From Deltaproteobacteria bacterium (GTDB taxonomy: Bacteria > Desulfobacterota_B > Binatia > Bin18): a stretch of 12,939 nucleotides of DNA. The DNA lies in contig JAAXHF010000721.1 of NCBI GenBank assembly GCA_012271025.1, forward strand, positions 1 to 12,939. The letters are read 5' to 3'. The translations under genes and the position numbers were made by a program. The notes below the pieces were generated by a model that had not been told where the DNA came from, made no database searches, and was given only the letters and a program-made list of their open reading frames with translations. How positions within the stretch are numbered: position 1 is the stretch's first letter; the number at the start of each line of letters is the position of its first letter. Shown here in pieces: positions 1 through 8,044 of the stretch.

Positions 1-2390
1 CTCGTGTCGCCTTGGCTGGCGCTGTTCCCCCTTCCGTCCGCTGCCTGGCCGCGCCGAGTGACAGCCGTGAGGCGCGTGAGATCAGTCGGACGGTGTTGTC
101 TCTTGTCCGTGATCACCAGCTCCGTTTTTCCGAAATTGGCATCGTCCTGCGCGACCCGGACCGCTACGGTCGCCTGCTGACCGAGACCTTCGATAATCTG
201 GACATCCCGAGTTGGCTGTCTGGCGGTCTGCCGTTGCTCCACACCGCAGCCGGCCAAGCCCTGCACCTGTTGTGCCGCATGCTGGTTGAAGACTACGCGC
301 CAGACCGGGTGTTTGAGTTCCTGACCGTCAGCCGGCCGCCCGACACGACGGCTCAGTACGCCCAGCTCGACCGCTGGCAGGCTCTGGTCCGGCAGGCAGG
401 GATTGTGGGTGGTGTCACGGCCTGGCAAGACGGTCTGGCCCGGATTGAAACGGCCTCCCGAGCCGCAGCCCGCTCCTCGGACCACGCTGCGGCCGAGCTG
501 TCCGTCGTGCAGGCGTGCCGGGCCTTTATGCGGGAACTGTTTGCCACAGCCGAGCAGCGGCCGAGCCAGCTGAGCTGGCACGCCTGGGCAGACTACAGCC
601 TGCGACTGTACCGTACCTATAGCAGCCCAATGTCGCAGACCGATCAAATCGAAGCGCTGCTGCTGGAGTTGGCCCAGTTCGATCTTACCGGCAGCCACCA
701 GCCGAGCGCCGAGGCGGGTGAGCCAAACCGCTTCAACATGTCCAGCCCAAGCCTCGGAGACTGGGCCACAGCCGTCAGCCAGGCCCTGGCTACACCCCAC
801 CCCACGGGACACACCGACGGTGTTTTCATCGGCGAGCTGGCCGCCGCTCGTGGCCGGCGTTTCCGGGCTGTCATTATTCCCGGCATGCTTGACGGAGGCT
901 TTCCGCGCAGCGTTCGCCAAGACCCGCTGTTGCTCGACGCCGAACGCCAGCACCTGGCCGAAACGCTCGGTTGCGAGGTGGCCCAGCGCGGGCAGCGGAA
1001 CGAGGAGGAACGTCTGCTCTTCTGCCTGGCCACCCAGACTGCGGTTGAGCACCTCATCCTGAGCTACCCCAGCCACGACCAGTCGAGCGGGCGGCCTCAG
1101 CTGCCGTCCTGGTATCTGCTGCGCGTTCTTGAGGCTGTGCGGGGCCGGGTGCAGACCTTTGCCGATCTCGAAGCCTGGAGTCAGCGCGTCCCGCTGGCTC
1201 CGGTGTATGCCGGACCCGTTCAGCAGGCTCAGGATTCCCTCGAGTTCCACCTGGCAACGCTGGAACAGGCGCTGGCCGGCGGCGATATGGCTGCCCTGGG
1301 CTATCTGCCACTCGCCCTGCCCGCCTTTTCCGCAGCCCGGCAGGCGGTCGGCCAACGCCTGGACAGCCCACGCCTGACCGCCTTTGACGGCCTGCTCGAA
1401 GCTGCCCAGGCCAGACGCCGGTTGCGTCAGCTCTTTCCGACCGGGGTGTGCGTCTCGCCGAGCGCTCTCGAAACCTACGCCCGGTGTCCCTTCCAGTACT
1501 TCCTCAGTCAGGTGCTGGGCCTGACTCCGAGGGATGAGGCTGAAGGGTTGGCGGGCCTCAGTCCCCGCCAGCGCGGGCTGCTGCTGCACGCCATCGTGTC
1601 CGACTTCTTCTCCCAGCTGCGGAGGGCCGGGCAGCTGCCCGTGCACGGCCAAGATCCCCAGCTTTTGATCCAAGGGCTGATGCATATTGCGGACACGCAT
1701 TTCAGCCGCTTTGCCGACACCCAGCCGACTGGCCCGTCTCTGATGTGGGAGCTGGAACAGGAACGTCTGCGTGAACGTTTGATACGCCTGGTGTACTACG
1801 AGGTCGCGGACCAGTCGGAATTCGTGCCCCGAGCCTTTGAGCTTGACTTTGGTTCAACACCCGACGCTGAGCAGCCCGAGTCGGCTGAGGAACGATTTTT
1901 TCCTGACCGACCGGTCGGCTTTGACCTGGAGGACGGGGAGTCTATTCGCCTACGGGGCAGGATTGACCGGATCGATGTGTCCAGCGCCGGACCACAGGCC
2001 CGGATCATTGACTATAAGACCGGCCGCGCGCCGCGCGGTCGATTTGCCCGCGGAACAGCCCTGCAACTCCCGCTGTATCTGTTTGCGGCCCACAGCCTGC
2101 GGCCCGACCTGGTATGGGAATCGGCCGGCTATGTTGGGCTGGGTCAACGGGTCCACGCCCCGGCTCCGGCCTTCAGCTCAGAGACCTGGCCGGAGGCGGC
2201 AGGTGTGCTCCGACAGATCCTGACCATCGTGCTGAAGGGAATACGCTCGGGCTGCTTTTTTCCACACCCGGACACCTGTCGCCCGTGTCCTTTTCCTGAC
2301 ATCTGCGGCAGTCAGGTCGAGCAACGCATGCGGCACAAGCGCCACGACCCGCGCTGGGCCGTGCTGCACCAGCTGGGCGCGATTGACTGA
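1..2390 (+). CDS. addB: AddB-type PD-(D/E)XK nuclease subunit, 5' end outside window
   Basis: This is the C-terminal part of the AddB subunit of an AddAB helicase-nuclease, which processes double-strand breaks for RecA loading. The frame is open to the left edge, so the true start lies outside; the first in-frame start codon here is a TTG at 12, and residues below count from it. About 792 residues are visible against roughly 1000-1160 in the family. An inactivated UvrD-like region includes ELAAARGRRF near residue 275. The nuclease domain follows: GRIDRID (D652), IIDYKTG (D667, K669) and QLPLY (Q685-Y689). Four cysteines match the AddB iron-sulfur staple: C492 in ARCPFQYF, then C756, C759 and C765 spaced C-x2-C-x5-C. 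All catalytic and cluster residues are present, so this subunit looks active. addA begins within 10 bp, indicating co-translation. A RecB-family exonuclease of another type is the alternative, but the cysteine pattern favours AddB. Confidence 0.88.
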   Translation, partial: RVALAGAVPPSVRCLAAPSDSREAREISRTVLSLVRDHQLRFSEIGIVLRDPDRYGRLLTETFDNLDIPSWLSGGLPLLHTAAGQALHLLCRMLVEDYAPDRVFEFLTVSRPPDTTAQYAQLDRWQALVRQAGIVGGVTAWQDGLARIETASRAAARSSDHAAAELSVVQACRAFMRELFATAEQRPSQLSWHAWADYSLRLYRTYSSPMSQTDQIEALLLELAQFDLTGSHQPSAEAGEPNRFNMSSPSLGDWATAVSQALATPHPTGHTDGVFIGELAAARGRRFRAVIIPGMLDGGFPRSVRQDPLLLDAERQHLAETLGCEVAQRGQRNEEERLLFCLATQTAVEHLILSYPSHDQSSGRPQLPSWYLLRVLEAVRGRVQTFADLEAWSQRVPLAPVYAGPVQQAQDSLEFHLATLEQALAGGDMAALGYLPLALPAFSAARQAVGQRLDSPRLTAFDGLLEAAQARRRLRQLFPTGVCVSPSALETYARCPFQYFLSQVLGLTPRDEAEGLAGLSPRQRGLLLHAIVSDFFSQLRRAGQLPVHGQDPQLLIQGLMHIADTHFSRFADTQPTGPSLMWELEQERLRERLIRLVYYEVADQSEFVPRAFELDFGSTPDAEQPESAEERFFPDRPVGFDLEDGESIRLRGRIDRIDVSSAGPQARIIDYKTGRAPRGRFARGTALQLPLYLFAAHSLRPDLVWESAGYVGLGQRVHAPAPAFSSETWPEAAGVLRQILTIVLKGIRSGCFFPHPDTCRPCPFPDICGSQVEQRMRHKRHDPRWAVLHQLGAID

Positions 2391-2399
2391 GGAGAGAGC

Positions 2400-5300
2400 G
2401 TGGCCCACGGCACGCAACACAGGGGAGCGATGATGACCACCCATCGAGAAGAGATCAGCGCTCCCCTTCAAATGGTCGAGACGGACGCCGCGCCACGTCA
2501 GCGGGCGGCAACCGAACTCGACACCAGCTTTCTGGTCGAAGCCGGGGCAGGCACGGGCAAGACGAGCGTGCTGCTCCAGCGGCTGCTGACGGTGCTGCGG
2601 ACCGGTCGGAGCCGCCTGGAACGGATAGCCGCCATTACCTTCACCGAAAAGGCAGCGACCGAACTCCGCATACGGCTACGGACCGAGATTGACGCCGCCC
2701 TGGGCACCCAACTCGGCCAGGCGGAACGGGACAATCTGCGCGCGGCCCGTCTGCAGCTTGAGCGAGCCTCAATTCTGACTGTCCACGCCTTTTGCGCACT
2801 GCTGCTCCGTGAGCGGCCTCTTGAGGCACGGGTCGATCCGAACTTCGGCATATTGGATGGGATCGGCAGGCGGGTCATTCAGGAGCAAACCTGGCGAGAC
2901 TGGCTGGCCCAAGAGATGGAGTCGAGACCCGACAGCCTCAAAACCGCCCTGCGAGCCGGTCTCAGCCTGGCCCATGTGCGAGCCTTGCGTGACTTCGTGG
3001 TTGAGCAGCGTGACTGTTTGGGGCTCCTGCCCGAGCCGCTGGCCTCCCCCCTGCCACAATTCCGGCACGCCTTTCGACAGGCTGCCGAGCGGCTGTCTCA
3101 GCTCGGGTCCGCGTGCAGCGAGCCGAGCGACCGGGCCTTTGTGCAGCTGATGGATCTCAGCCAACAGCTGCCCGACCACGACGCTGACCCGCTTTGGGAG
3201 CGGCTACTGTACAGCCCGCTGGATCTCTCGGAGCGGCTTGGCAACAAAACGCACTGGCACCCGGCCTCCAGCCTGGACGAGGTCCGCAGCTGTTTTGCCC
3301 AGCTACGTGTCGCCCACCGCCAGGCCCGCGCGGCCTGGGTGCACAACCACACGCTTGCGCTTGTCCGTTGGCTGGGCGGCTATCTGGCGGTGTATGACGA
3401 CACGAAACGCCAGAGAACGTGTCTGGATTTTCCCGATCTGCTGCTCTCCACCCGGGATCTGCTGGCCAACAACCTGGAGGTTCGGCGGTATTTTCAGCAC
3501 AAATTCGATTTTCTTCTGGTGGACGAATTCCAGGACACCGATCCCCTGCAAGCCGAAATCGTCTTTTTTCTGGCCGAGCACACGCCACGAGCGCGCGACT
3601 GGAGCAAGGTCGTGCTGAAACCCGGCAAACTGTTTCTGGTCGGCGACCCGCACCAGTCTATCTACCGTTTTCGACGGGCCGATTTAGACGTCTATCGGCT
3701 CGTCCGGACCATCGTCGAAGGCCAGGGCAAGGTTGTTGGTCTGTCGAGCAATTTCCGTACCCGGGCACCGATTCTGGACTGGATCAACGACACGTTTTCC
3801 CGCGTTTTTGCCTCCGCCGCGGCTGAAGACGGCCTGCAATACCGGCCACTCCAACCAATCCGTCAGGAAGAGCCCCAGGACAACCCGTCGGACCCCCTCG
3901 ACTCGGGACCGGCGGTCATCCCCGTGCCGGTCCCCGCAGCCCGGCTGTCGTCCCGACCGAAACGCGAAGACCTGCGCCGGGCCGAGGCCCAAACCGTGGC
4001 CGACTTCCTCACCCGCCGCCTCGGGGAGGGAGACCAAACGCTCAGCCCCGGCGATATTGCCGTGCTGTTTCGGACCTATCGCGCCATGGACGCCTACGAG
4101 GAAGCCTTTCAGAATGCCGCCATTCCGTATCAGATTCTGGGCGGGCGCCAGTATATGACGCGCGACGAGGTTGAGGAGCTACGCGTCCTGCTGCGCGCCA
4201 TCGACAGTCCGGCCGATGGTACCGCCCTGGTGGCGAGCTTACGGTCGTCCCTGTTCGGCTTTTCCGATGAGGCGCTGGCCCATTTCGTCGGGACGGGGGG
4301 AGTTTTGCAGTACACCGGTGGGCCGCTGCCGGACGGGCTGCCGGACGCGGACCGTTTTGCCGCGGCTTTTGCGCTGCTGCGCGAGCTGCACGCCCGCTCT
4401 CGGCAGTGCAGCCCGTCAACATTACTGTACGAACTCTATGCCCGGACCCATCTTCTGCCCCTGTTCGCGCTTCGCCCGCAGGGAAACCAGCGGACGGCCA
4501 ACCTGCTCAAACTGATCGAGTTGGCCCACAGCCTGGCCGACCAGGGCATCCGCAGCTTGAGCGCTTTCAACCACTTTCTGAGCCATCACCATCAGGCGAC
4601 CGAAGAGGGCGAGGCGGTGATTGCCGAAGAGCATCATCCGACCGTCCGCTTCCTGACCATCCATAAGGCCAAAGGGCTCGAGTTTCCGGTCGTGATTCTT
4701 GCCGATGCGGTCCTCACTCCAAGCCGTCCGAGTCGAACCGGCCTGATCGAACGCGGCTACACACCGGCGTCAATGACATCCGCTGAGGGAGAGTCAGGCC
4801 GGCTCTCCCAGCCCCGGGGCCGTCTTGAGCTGCGACTCGGTCCACACTCCCTGGCCTGGCAAACGCTCGGCTGGCAGGAGGTCCTGTCCCGTGAGGGAGG
4901 CCGCGAGGAGGCCGAAGAGCGACGCCTGTGGTATGTCGCGGCAACCCGGGCTCGCGACCAACTCATTGTGCCCGCGTTGCCCGAGCTGGAGGACACCACC
5001 GGCCAGAGCCTGTGGCGAGTCTTCGAGGACCAGACCACCGAACCCCGGCTGGACTTCCCGGCTTCGCAAACCGATATGCCCGCCTCAGACCGCCCGGGGC
5101 TTATCCGTTCGGGGTCACTCCCCCCCATCCTGCCCGATCAGGCTGCGTTGGCGCGCTACCAAGCCTGGCAGGCGGAGCAGCGGGCGATCAGGCAACACGG
5201 CAGACGGCCACAGACCGTGTCTGAGCTAAGCGTCGAGTCTCTCATCCACGCCGCCCATGACCACACCGAAAAGGGCAACGATGATAACCGCTGGATCAGA

Positions 5301-5783
5301 AAGAGATCATCGTTGCCCTTTGCTCCCAGGCCGCTCGGTCACGCCCTGCGTATGGCCCTGAAGCGGGGCGCCGAGCCGAACCTCGACACAGTCTGGAACA
5401 GCCCACTGCTGAACAGAGCCCGCGCCGCCCAGGAATGTTTTGCCGAGCTGCCGTTCAGCCTGCACTATCAGACGCAGTCTCGCACCGACACGGTCCTGAA
5501 CGGCGTGATTGACCTGGCCTTTCTTGAGAACGGGTCCTGGGTCATTGTTGGCCTGAAGGACGACGTACTTTCTGACGGGCAGGCCGAGCCCCGAGCTGTC
5601 CGCTACCGCTCCGAGCTGTCCGTGTATGCCCTTGCCCTTGAGCAATTGAGCGCCTATCCGGTACAGGATCTCGTGGTCCTGTTCGCCCACTCGGCCACAG
5701 ACGTGCACTTTGCCTGGAATGACCGGGCCCGGGCAGACGCCCAGACCCTGCTTGACCAGACCCAACCCAGACCCGAAAGGTGA
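2400..5783 (+). CDS. addA: AddA-type UvrD/Rep helicase subunit with degenerate nuclease domain
   Basis: This is the ATP-driven helicase subunit partnering AddB in double-strand-break repair. The 1127 residues contain all superfamily 1 motifs in order: Q34, Walker A AGAGTGKT (48-55, K54), DEFQD (375-379), GDPHQS (415-420), SNFRT (450-454), TIHKAKGLEF (753-762) and YVAATRAR (845-852). The C-terminal nuclease domain begins near residue 976. It keeps GVID (D1038), but the usual DYKTD reads GLKDD at 1051-1055, so the aspartate before the lysine is a glycine, and the QxxxY motif is E1072-x3-Y1076. The nuclease is therefore probably weak or dead, leaving AddB to cut. The chosen GTG start has AGGAG at 2390-2394, 5 nt upstream. 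An equally plausible ATG at 2433 follows GGGGAG (2422-2427) and would give 1116 residues. A perfect inverted repeat lies in codons 957-974. A RecB-like annotation is possible, but pairing with AddB argues for AddA. Confidence 0.92.
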   Translation: MAHGTQHRGAMMTTHREEISAPLQMVETDAAPRQRAATELDTSFLVEAGAGTGKTSVLLQRLLTVLRTGRSRLERIAAITFTEKAATELRIRLRTEIDAALGTQLGQAERDNLRAARLQLERASILTVHAFCALLLRERPLEARVDPNFGILDGIGRRVIQEQTWRDWLAQEMESRPDSLKTALRAGLSLAHVRALRDFVVEQRDCLGLLPEPLASPLPQFRHAFRQAAERLSQLGSACSEPSDRAFVQLMDLSQQLPDHDADPLWERLLYSPLDLSERLGNKTHWHPASSLDEVRSCFAQLRVAHRQARAAWVHNHTLALVRWLGGYLAVYDDTKRQRTCLDFPDLLLSTRDLLANNLEVRRYFQHKFDFLLVDEFQDTDPLQAEIVFFLAEHTPRARDWSKVVLKPGKLFLVGDPHQSIYRFRRADLDVYRLVRTIVEGQGKVVGLSSNFRTRAPILDWINDTFSRVFASAAAEDGLQYRPLQPIRQEEPQDNPSDPLDSGPAVIPVPVPAARLSSRPKREDLRRAEAQTVADFLTRRLGEGDQTLSPGDIAVLFRTYRAMDAYEEAFQNAAIPYQILGGRQYMTRDEVEELRVLLRAIDSPADGTALVASLRSSLFGFSDEALAHFVGTGGVLQYTGGPLPDGLPDADRFAAAFALLRELHARSRQCSPSTLLYELYARTHLLPLFALRPQGNQRTANLLKLIELAHSLADQGIRSLSAFNHFLSHHHQATEEGEAVIAEEHHPTVRFLTIHKAKGLEFPVVILADAVLTPSRPSRTGLIERGYTPASMTSAEGESGRLSQPRGRLELRLGPHSLAWQTLGWQEVLSREGGREEAEERRLWYVAATRARDQLIVPALPELEDTTGQSLWRVFEDQTTEPRLDFPASQTDMPASDRPGLIRSGSLPPILPDQAALARYQAWQAEQRAIRQHGRRPQTVSELSVESLIHAAHDHTEKGNDDNRWIRKRSSLPFAPRPLGHALRMALKRGAEPNLDTVWNSPLLNRARAAQECFAELPFSLHYQTQSRTDTVLNGVIDLAFLENGSWVIVGLKDDVLSDGQAEPRAVRYRSELSVYALALEQLSAYPVQDLVVLFAHSATDVHFAWNDRARADAQTLLDQTQPRPER
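5270..5321. repeat. Perfect 16-bp inverted repeat inside addA
   Basis: The left arm AAAGGGCAACGATGAT (5270-5285) and right arm ATCATCGTTGCCCTTT (5306-5321) are exact reverse complements separated by 20 nt. The element is read through in frame in addA (KGNDD in the left arm, SSLPF in the right) and falls in the linker between the helicase and nuclease domains. No flanking target duplication is evident. There is no T-run after it, so it is not a standard terminator. It could be an in-frame palindromic insertion, a template-switch product, or an mRNA hairpin. Confidence 0.9.
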
Positions 5784-5847
5784 ATGAGGATAAGTGGCCG
5801 CAGAGGAAGAAGCACTGTTCACCTTATTTCACTGATGAGCCAACTGC

Positions 5848-6984
5848 ATGAGCCAGACCGTGACAACCACTGCGTTTCCTGAACAGGAATTTTACCTCAA
5901 AGAATTTCGCGGCAAGAGTTTCCTGTTCAGCCTGCGAGCCAGAGATTTGCGAGACGCGGCAGCGGTCGAGACGCTGGCCGAGGTGTGCCAACAGCTGACG
6001 CGCAATGAAGCGCGGCTGATCGTGCTTATCGAAACCGACGACTCGGACCGGCGCTGGCTGGAACGTCTGCGCACGGCCATGGCTGTCCGGTTTGTTTCGC
6101 TGCCGGCTGGAGCTGAGGACAAGCTCGTCCTGGAATACGTGTGGACGGTTCTCAGAACCCGCCCGCTCTTTGTCGGCCTGTGGCCAGCCCCTCAGGGGCG
6201 CATCGCCGGGCAACGCCTGGCCGTTCGTCTCAAGGTGCACAAGCTCGTCATCCTCGACCCGGACGGCGGTCTCAGCGCCGGGGGCGGCCGGGTGTCTTTC
6301 ATGAACGGAAGCGTGCTGAACGAACTCCTGCGTCAGCCCCAGGCGGCCGGCCCGGATGTCCACCGCCCGCTGTTGGACTCGATCCGGGCGGCCTTGGAGG
6401 GTGGAGTCGGCTCAGTGTCGCTGTGTCGGCCTGCGGATGTCGCACGGGAGCTGTTCACCTATGAGGGGCGGGGCACGCTCTTGACGCTGGCCGATTACTG
6501 TCGGGTCGAGCCGTTGGGGCTCGACGATTTTTATGAGGCCGAGCGGCTGATCCAGCGCGGCGAACGCGAGGGTTACCTCAAACCTCGGAGCCGGCAAGAG
6601 ACGGTACTGCTGCTGCTGCACGGCTACGGCGCCCGGCTCGGAGCGGTGGGTGGAGAGCTGGCCGGATTCTGTGCCCTGCTGCCCTATCCCGGAGAACAGG
6701 CTGGAGAAATCGTGGGGCTGTACACCATCACCCGTTTTCAGGGTGAGGGAGTCGGTGGCCGTTTGGTCGGCACGATGATAGAACGAGCTCGGGCAGCCGG
6801 TTTGGGCTATGTGTTTGCCTGTACCTCCCAGGCTGGGGCGAGCCGTCTGTTCGAACGCTGTGGTTTTCGGCGGGTGACGGCCGAACAGGTCCCGGCCGAC
6901 AAATGGCAGCACTACGAGCCGGCCAGGAAAAAAACCATACAGGTGTATCGGACGGACCTCACGGTCAGACAGGCGGACCTATGA
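5848..6984 (+). CDS. N-acetylglutamate synthase-like protein (degenerate amino-acid kinase fold + GNAT acetyltransferase)
   Basis: The likely role is acetyl transfer from acetyl-CoA to an amino group, by family probably glutamate (first step of arginine synthesis). Residues 12-212 resemble the amino-acid-kinase half of ArgA: YLKEFRGKSF near 16, LKVHKLVILDPDGG (128-141) and ELFTYEGRGTLL (201-212). The glycine-rich ATP loop is missing, its place near residue 60 reading LIVLIETDD; ArgA-type enzymes have no kinase activity. Residues 217-370 are the GNAT domain, with acetyl-CoA motif QGEGVG (298-303) and LFERCGF (334-340). At 378 residues it is shorter than ArgA (about 440). The ATG is the first start after an in-frame TGA at 5836-5838; no clear Shine-Dalgarno sequence is visible. 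It lies 64 bp after addA, and its stop overlaps the start of the pantothenate kinase. A GNAT with another substrate is possible, so no gene symbol is given. Confidence 0.8.
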   Translation: MSQTVTTTAFPEQEFYLKEFRGKSFLFSLRARDLRDAAAVETLAEVCQQLTRNEARLIVLIETDDSDRRWLERLRTAMAVRFVSLPAGAEDKLVLEYVWTVLRTRPLFVGLWPAPQGRIAGQRLAVRLKVHKLVILDPDGGLSAGGGRVSFMNGSVLNELLRQPQAAGPDVHRPLLDSIRAALEGGVGSVSLCRPADVARELFTYEGRGTLLTLADYCRVEPLGLDDFYEAERLIQRGEREGYLKPRSRQETVLLLLHGYGARLGAVGGELAGFCALLPYPGEQAGEIVGLYTITRFQGEGVGGRLVGTMIERARAAGLGYVFACTSQAGASRLFERCGFRRVTAEQVPADKWQHYEPARKKTIQVYRTDLTVRQADL

Positions 6985-7817
6985 TTGTCGGCATTGATAT
7001 TGGCGGGTCAACAACCGACGCCGTTCTGCTGGACAAAGAAACGATCCGGGTCGAAACCCTGGAGACCGGCGACCCGCTAGCGGCGGCGGCCGGGGCTTTG
7101 GGCAAGCTGTTGAACAGTGCCGGACACAAACTGACCGATATTCAGGCGATTGCCGCCAGCGGTGGAGGCAGCCACCAATTGGCGGACCAGATCTTTGGCG
7201 TACCGGTGGTAAAGGTTCCGGAAATCACCGCCATCGGGATCGGCGGGAGCAGCTTGGCCGGCCGGTCGGACGCGCTCGTCGTCTCCCTGGGCACGGGAAC
7301 CGCCCTGGTTTCCGTACGCCAAGACCGGATCCTGCATCTGGGCGGCACCGGCATAGGCGGTGGCACGCTGCGCGGTCTGGCACGCCATTGTCTCGGCATT
7401 ACCCAGCTGGAGACGCTTGAGCAGCTGGCCGCCCAGGGAGATTTAAGCCAGATTGACCTGACCGTCGGCGATATTGCGGGCGGACCGGTCGGCATTGTCC
7501 CGGCCAAAGCGGTGGCCAGCCATTTCGGCAAACTCCAGACCGACCCGTCTCAAGCCGACAAAGCCCTGGGCCTCGTCAACATGGTGGCCTGGATTACCTT
7601 CAGCCTGAGCATGTTTGCGGCCCAGACCCGTCAGCATGAACACATCGTCTTTACCGGAAAACTGACCCGCTTGGAGGCGTTCAAAAAACGGCTCGCGGCG
7701 CTGACGCCCCGTCGTGGCGTAGACTTCAGCATCCCTCCCCACGCCGAGTATGCGACCGCTATTGGCGCGGCCCGGACCGTCAGCATGACCGCCCAGACCG
7801 AGGGCACTCCTGCCTAG
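6981..7817 (+). CDS. coaW: Type II pantothenate kinase
   Basis: This enzyme phosphorylates pantothenate with ATP, the committed step to coenzyme A, in the cytoplasm. The 278 residues match the actin-like (Fumble/CoaW) family, not CoaA or CoaX. Visible are the phosphate loop VGIDIGGSTTD (3-13), a probable catalytic glutamate E81 in KVPEITAIG, SLGTGT (102-107), and the diagnostic LGGTGIGGGTLRGL (120-133) followed by a TQLETLEQLAAQGD stretch closely resembling the staphylococcal enzyme. A C-terminal HIVFTGKLTR (221-230) and AIGAA (260-264) complete the fold. The ATG at 6981 is chosen because the family motif starts at residue 3 and the codon overlaps the previous stop as ATGA, giving translational coupling; an upstream in-frame start at 6903 would only add out-of-family residues. 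Type II enzymes are uncommon in bacteria outside Bacillales. A related actin-fold kinase of other specificity is less likely. Confidence 0.88.
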   Translation: MIVGIDIGGSTTDAVLLDKETIRVETLETGDPLAAAAGALGKLLNSAGHKLTDIQAIAASGGGSHQLADQIFGVPVVKVPEITAIGIGGSSLAGRSDALVVSLGTGTALVSVRQDRILHLGGTGIGGGTLRGLARHCLGITQLETLEQLAAQGDLSQIDLTVGDIAGGPVGIVPAKAVASHFGKLQTDPSQADKALGLVNMVAWITFSLSMFAAQTRQHEHIVFTGKLTRLEAFKKRLAALTPRRGVDFSIPPHAEYATAIGAARTVSMTAQTEGTPA

Positions 7818-7836
7818 CCCAGTGCCAATCCGTCTC

Positions 7837-7865
7837 TTGACTTCTCGGCCAAGCGTTCTTAGGAT
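7837..7865 (+). promoter_or_regulatory. Sigma-70 type promoter for rpoD
   Basis: TTGACT (7837-7842, five of six to consensus) is separated by exactly 17 nt from TAGGAT (7860-7865, four of six, with the key T, A and final T kept). It lies 20 bp after the pantothenate kinase stop and predicts a transcript start near 7872, giving rpoD a leader of about 170 nt. No stress-sigma or repressor site was recognised. Confidence 0.6.
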
Positions 7866-7874
7866 GGGGGGTCT

Positions 7875-7897
7875 CTACATCACGGACCGGGATGTAG
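7875..7897 (+). repeat. Hairpin at the 5' end of the predicted rpoD leader
   Basis: CTACATC (7875-7881) and GATGTAG (7891-7897) are perfect 7-bp arms around a 9-nt loop. They sit immediately after the predicted transcript start. A second small hairpin, GGCAC (7956-7960) with GTGCC (7966-7970), lies further down the leader. The rest of the 227-bp gap (7818-8044) shows no recognisable gene or riboswitch. Confidence 0.5.
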
Positions 7898-8044
7898 AAC
7901 CTGACTGGGGAGCCTTCCTAACCAATTTGTACCGTTTAGGCGACACTATCCCACCGGCACGTTCTGTGCCCCTCGTCTTCGCCCGGACTGCTGCCGGCGC
8001 CGTCCACCCGGACTGTGCCGCCAGATCACACATATAGGGGTCCT

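Noticed and set aside
5307..5822. Minus-strand frame of 171 codons opposite the end of addA
   Set aside because: It overlaps the nuclease domain of addA entirely and has no recognisable domain or start signal.
5784..5847. Possible separate promoter for the NAGS-like gene
   Set aside because: A TTGACC at the end of addA (5752-5757) has no -10 element at 16-18 nt; the gap is short enough for read-through from addA.
7822..8037. Open frame of 71 codons between the pantothenate kinase and rpoD
   Set aside because: It contains the predicted rpoD promoter and hairpin, has no Shine-Dalgarno site, and its product resembles nothing known.
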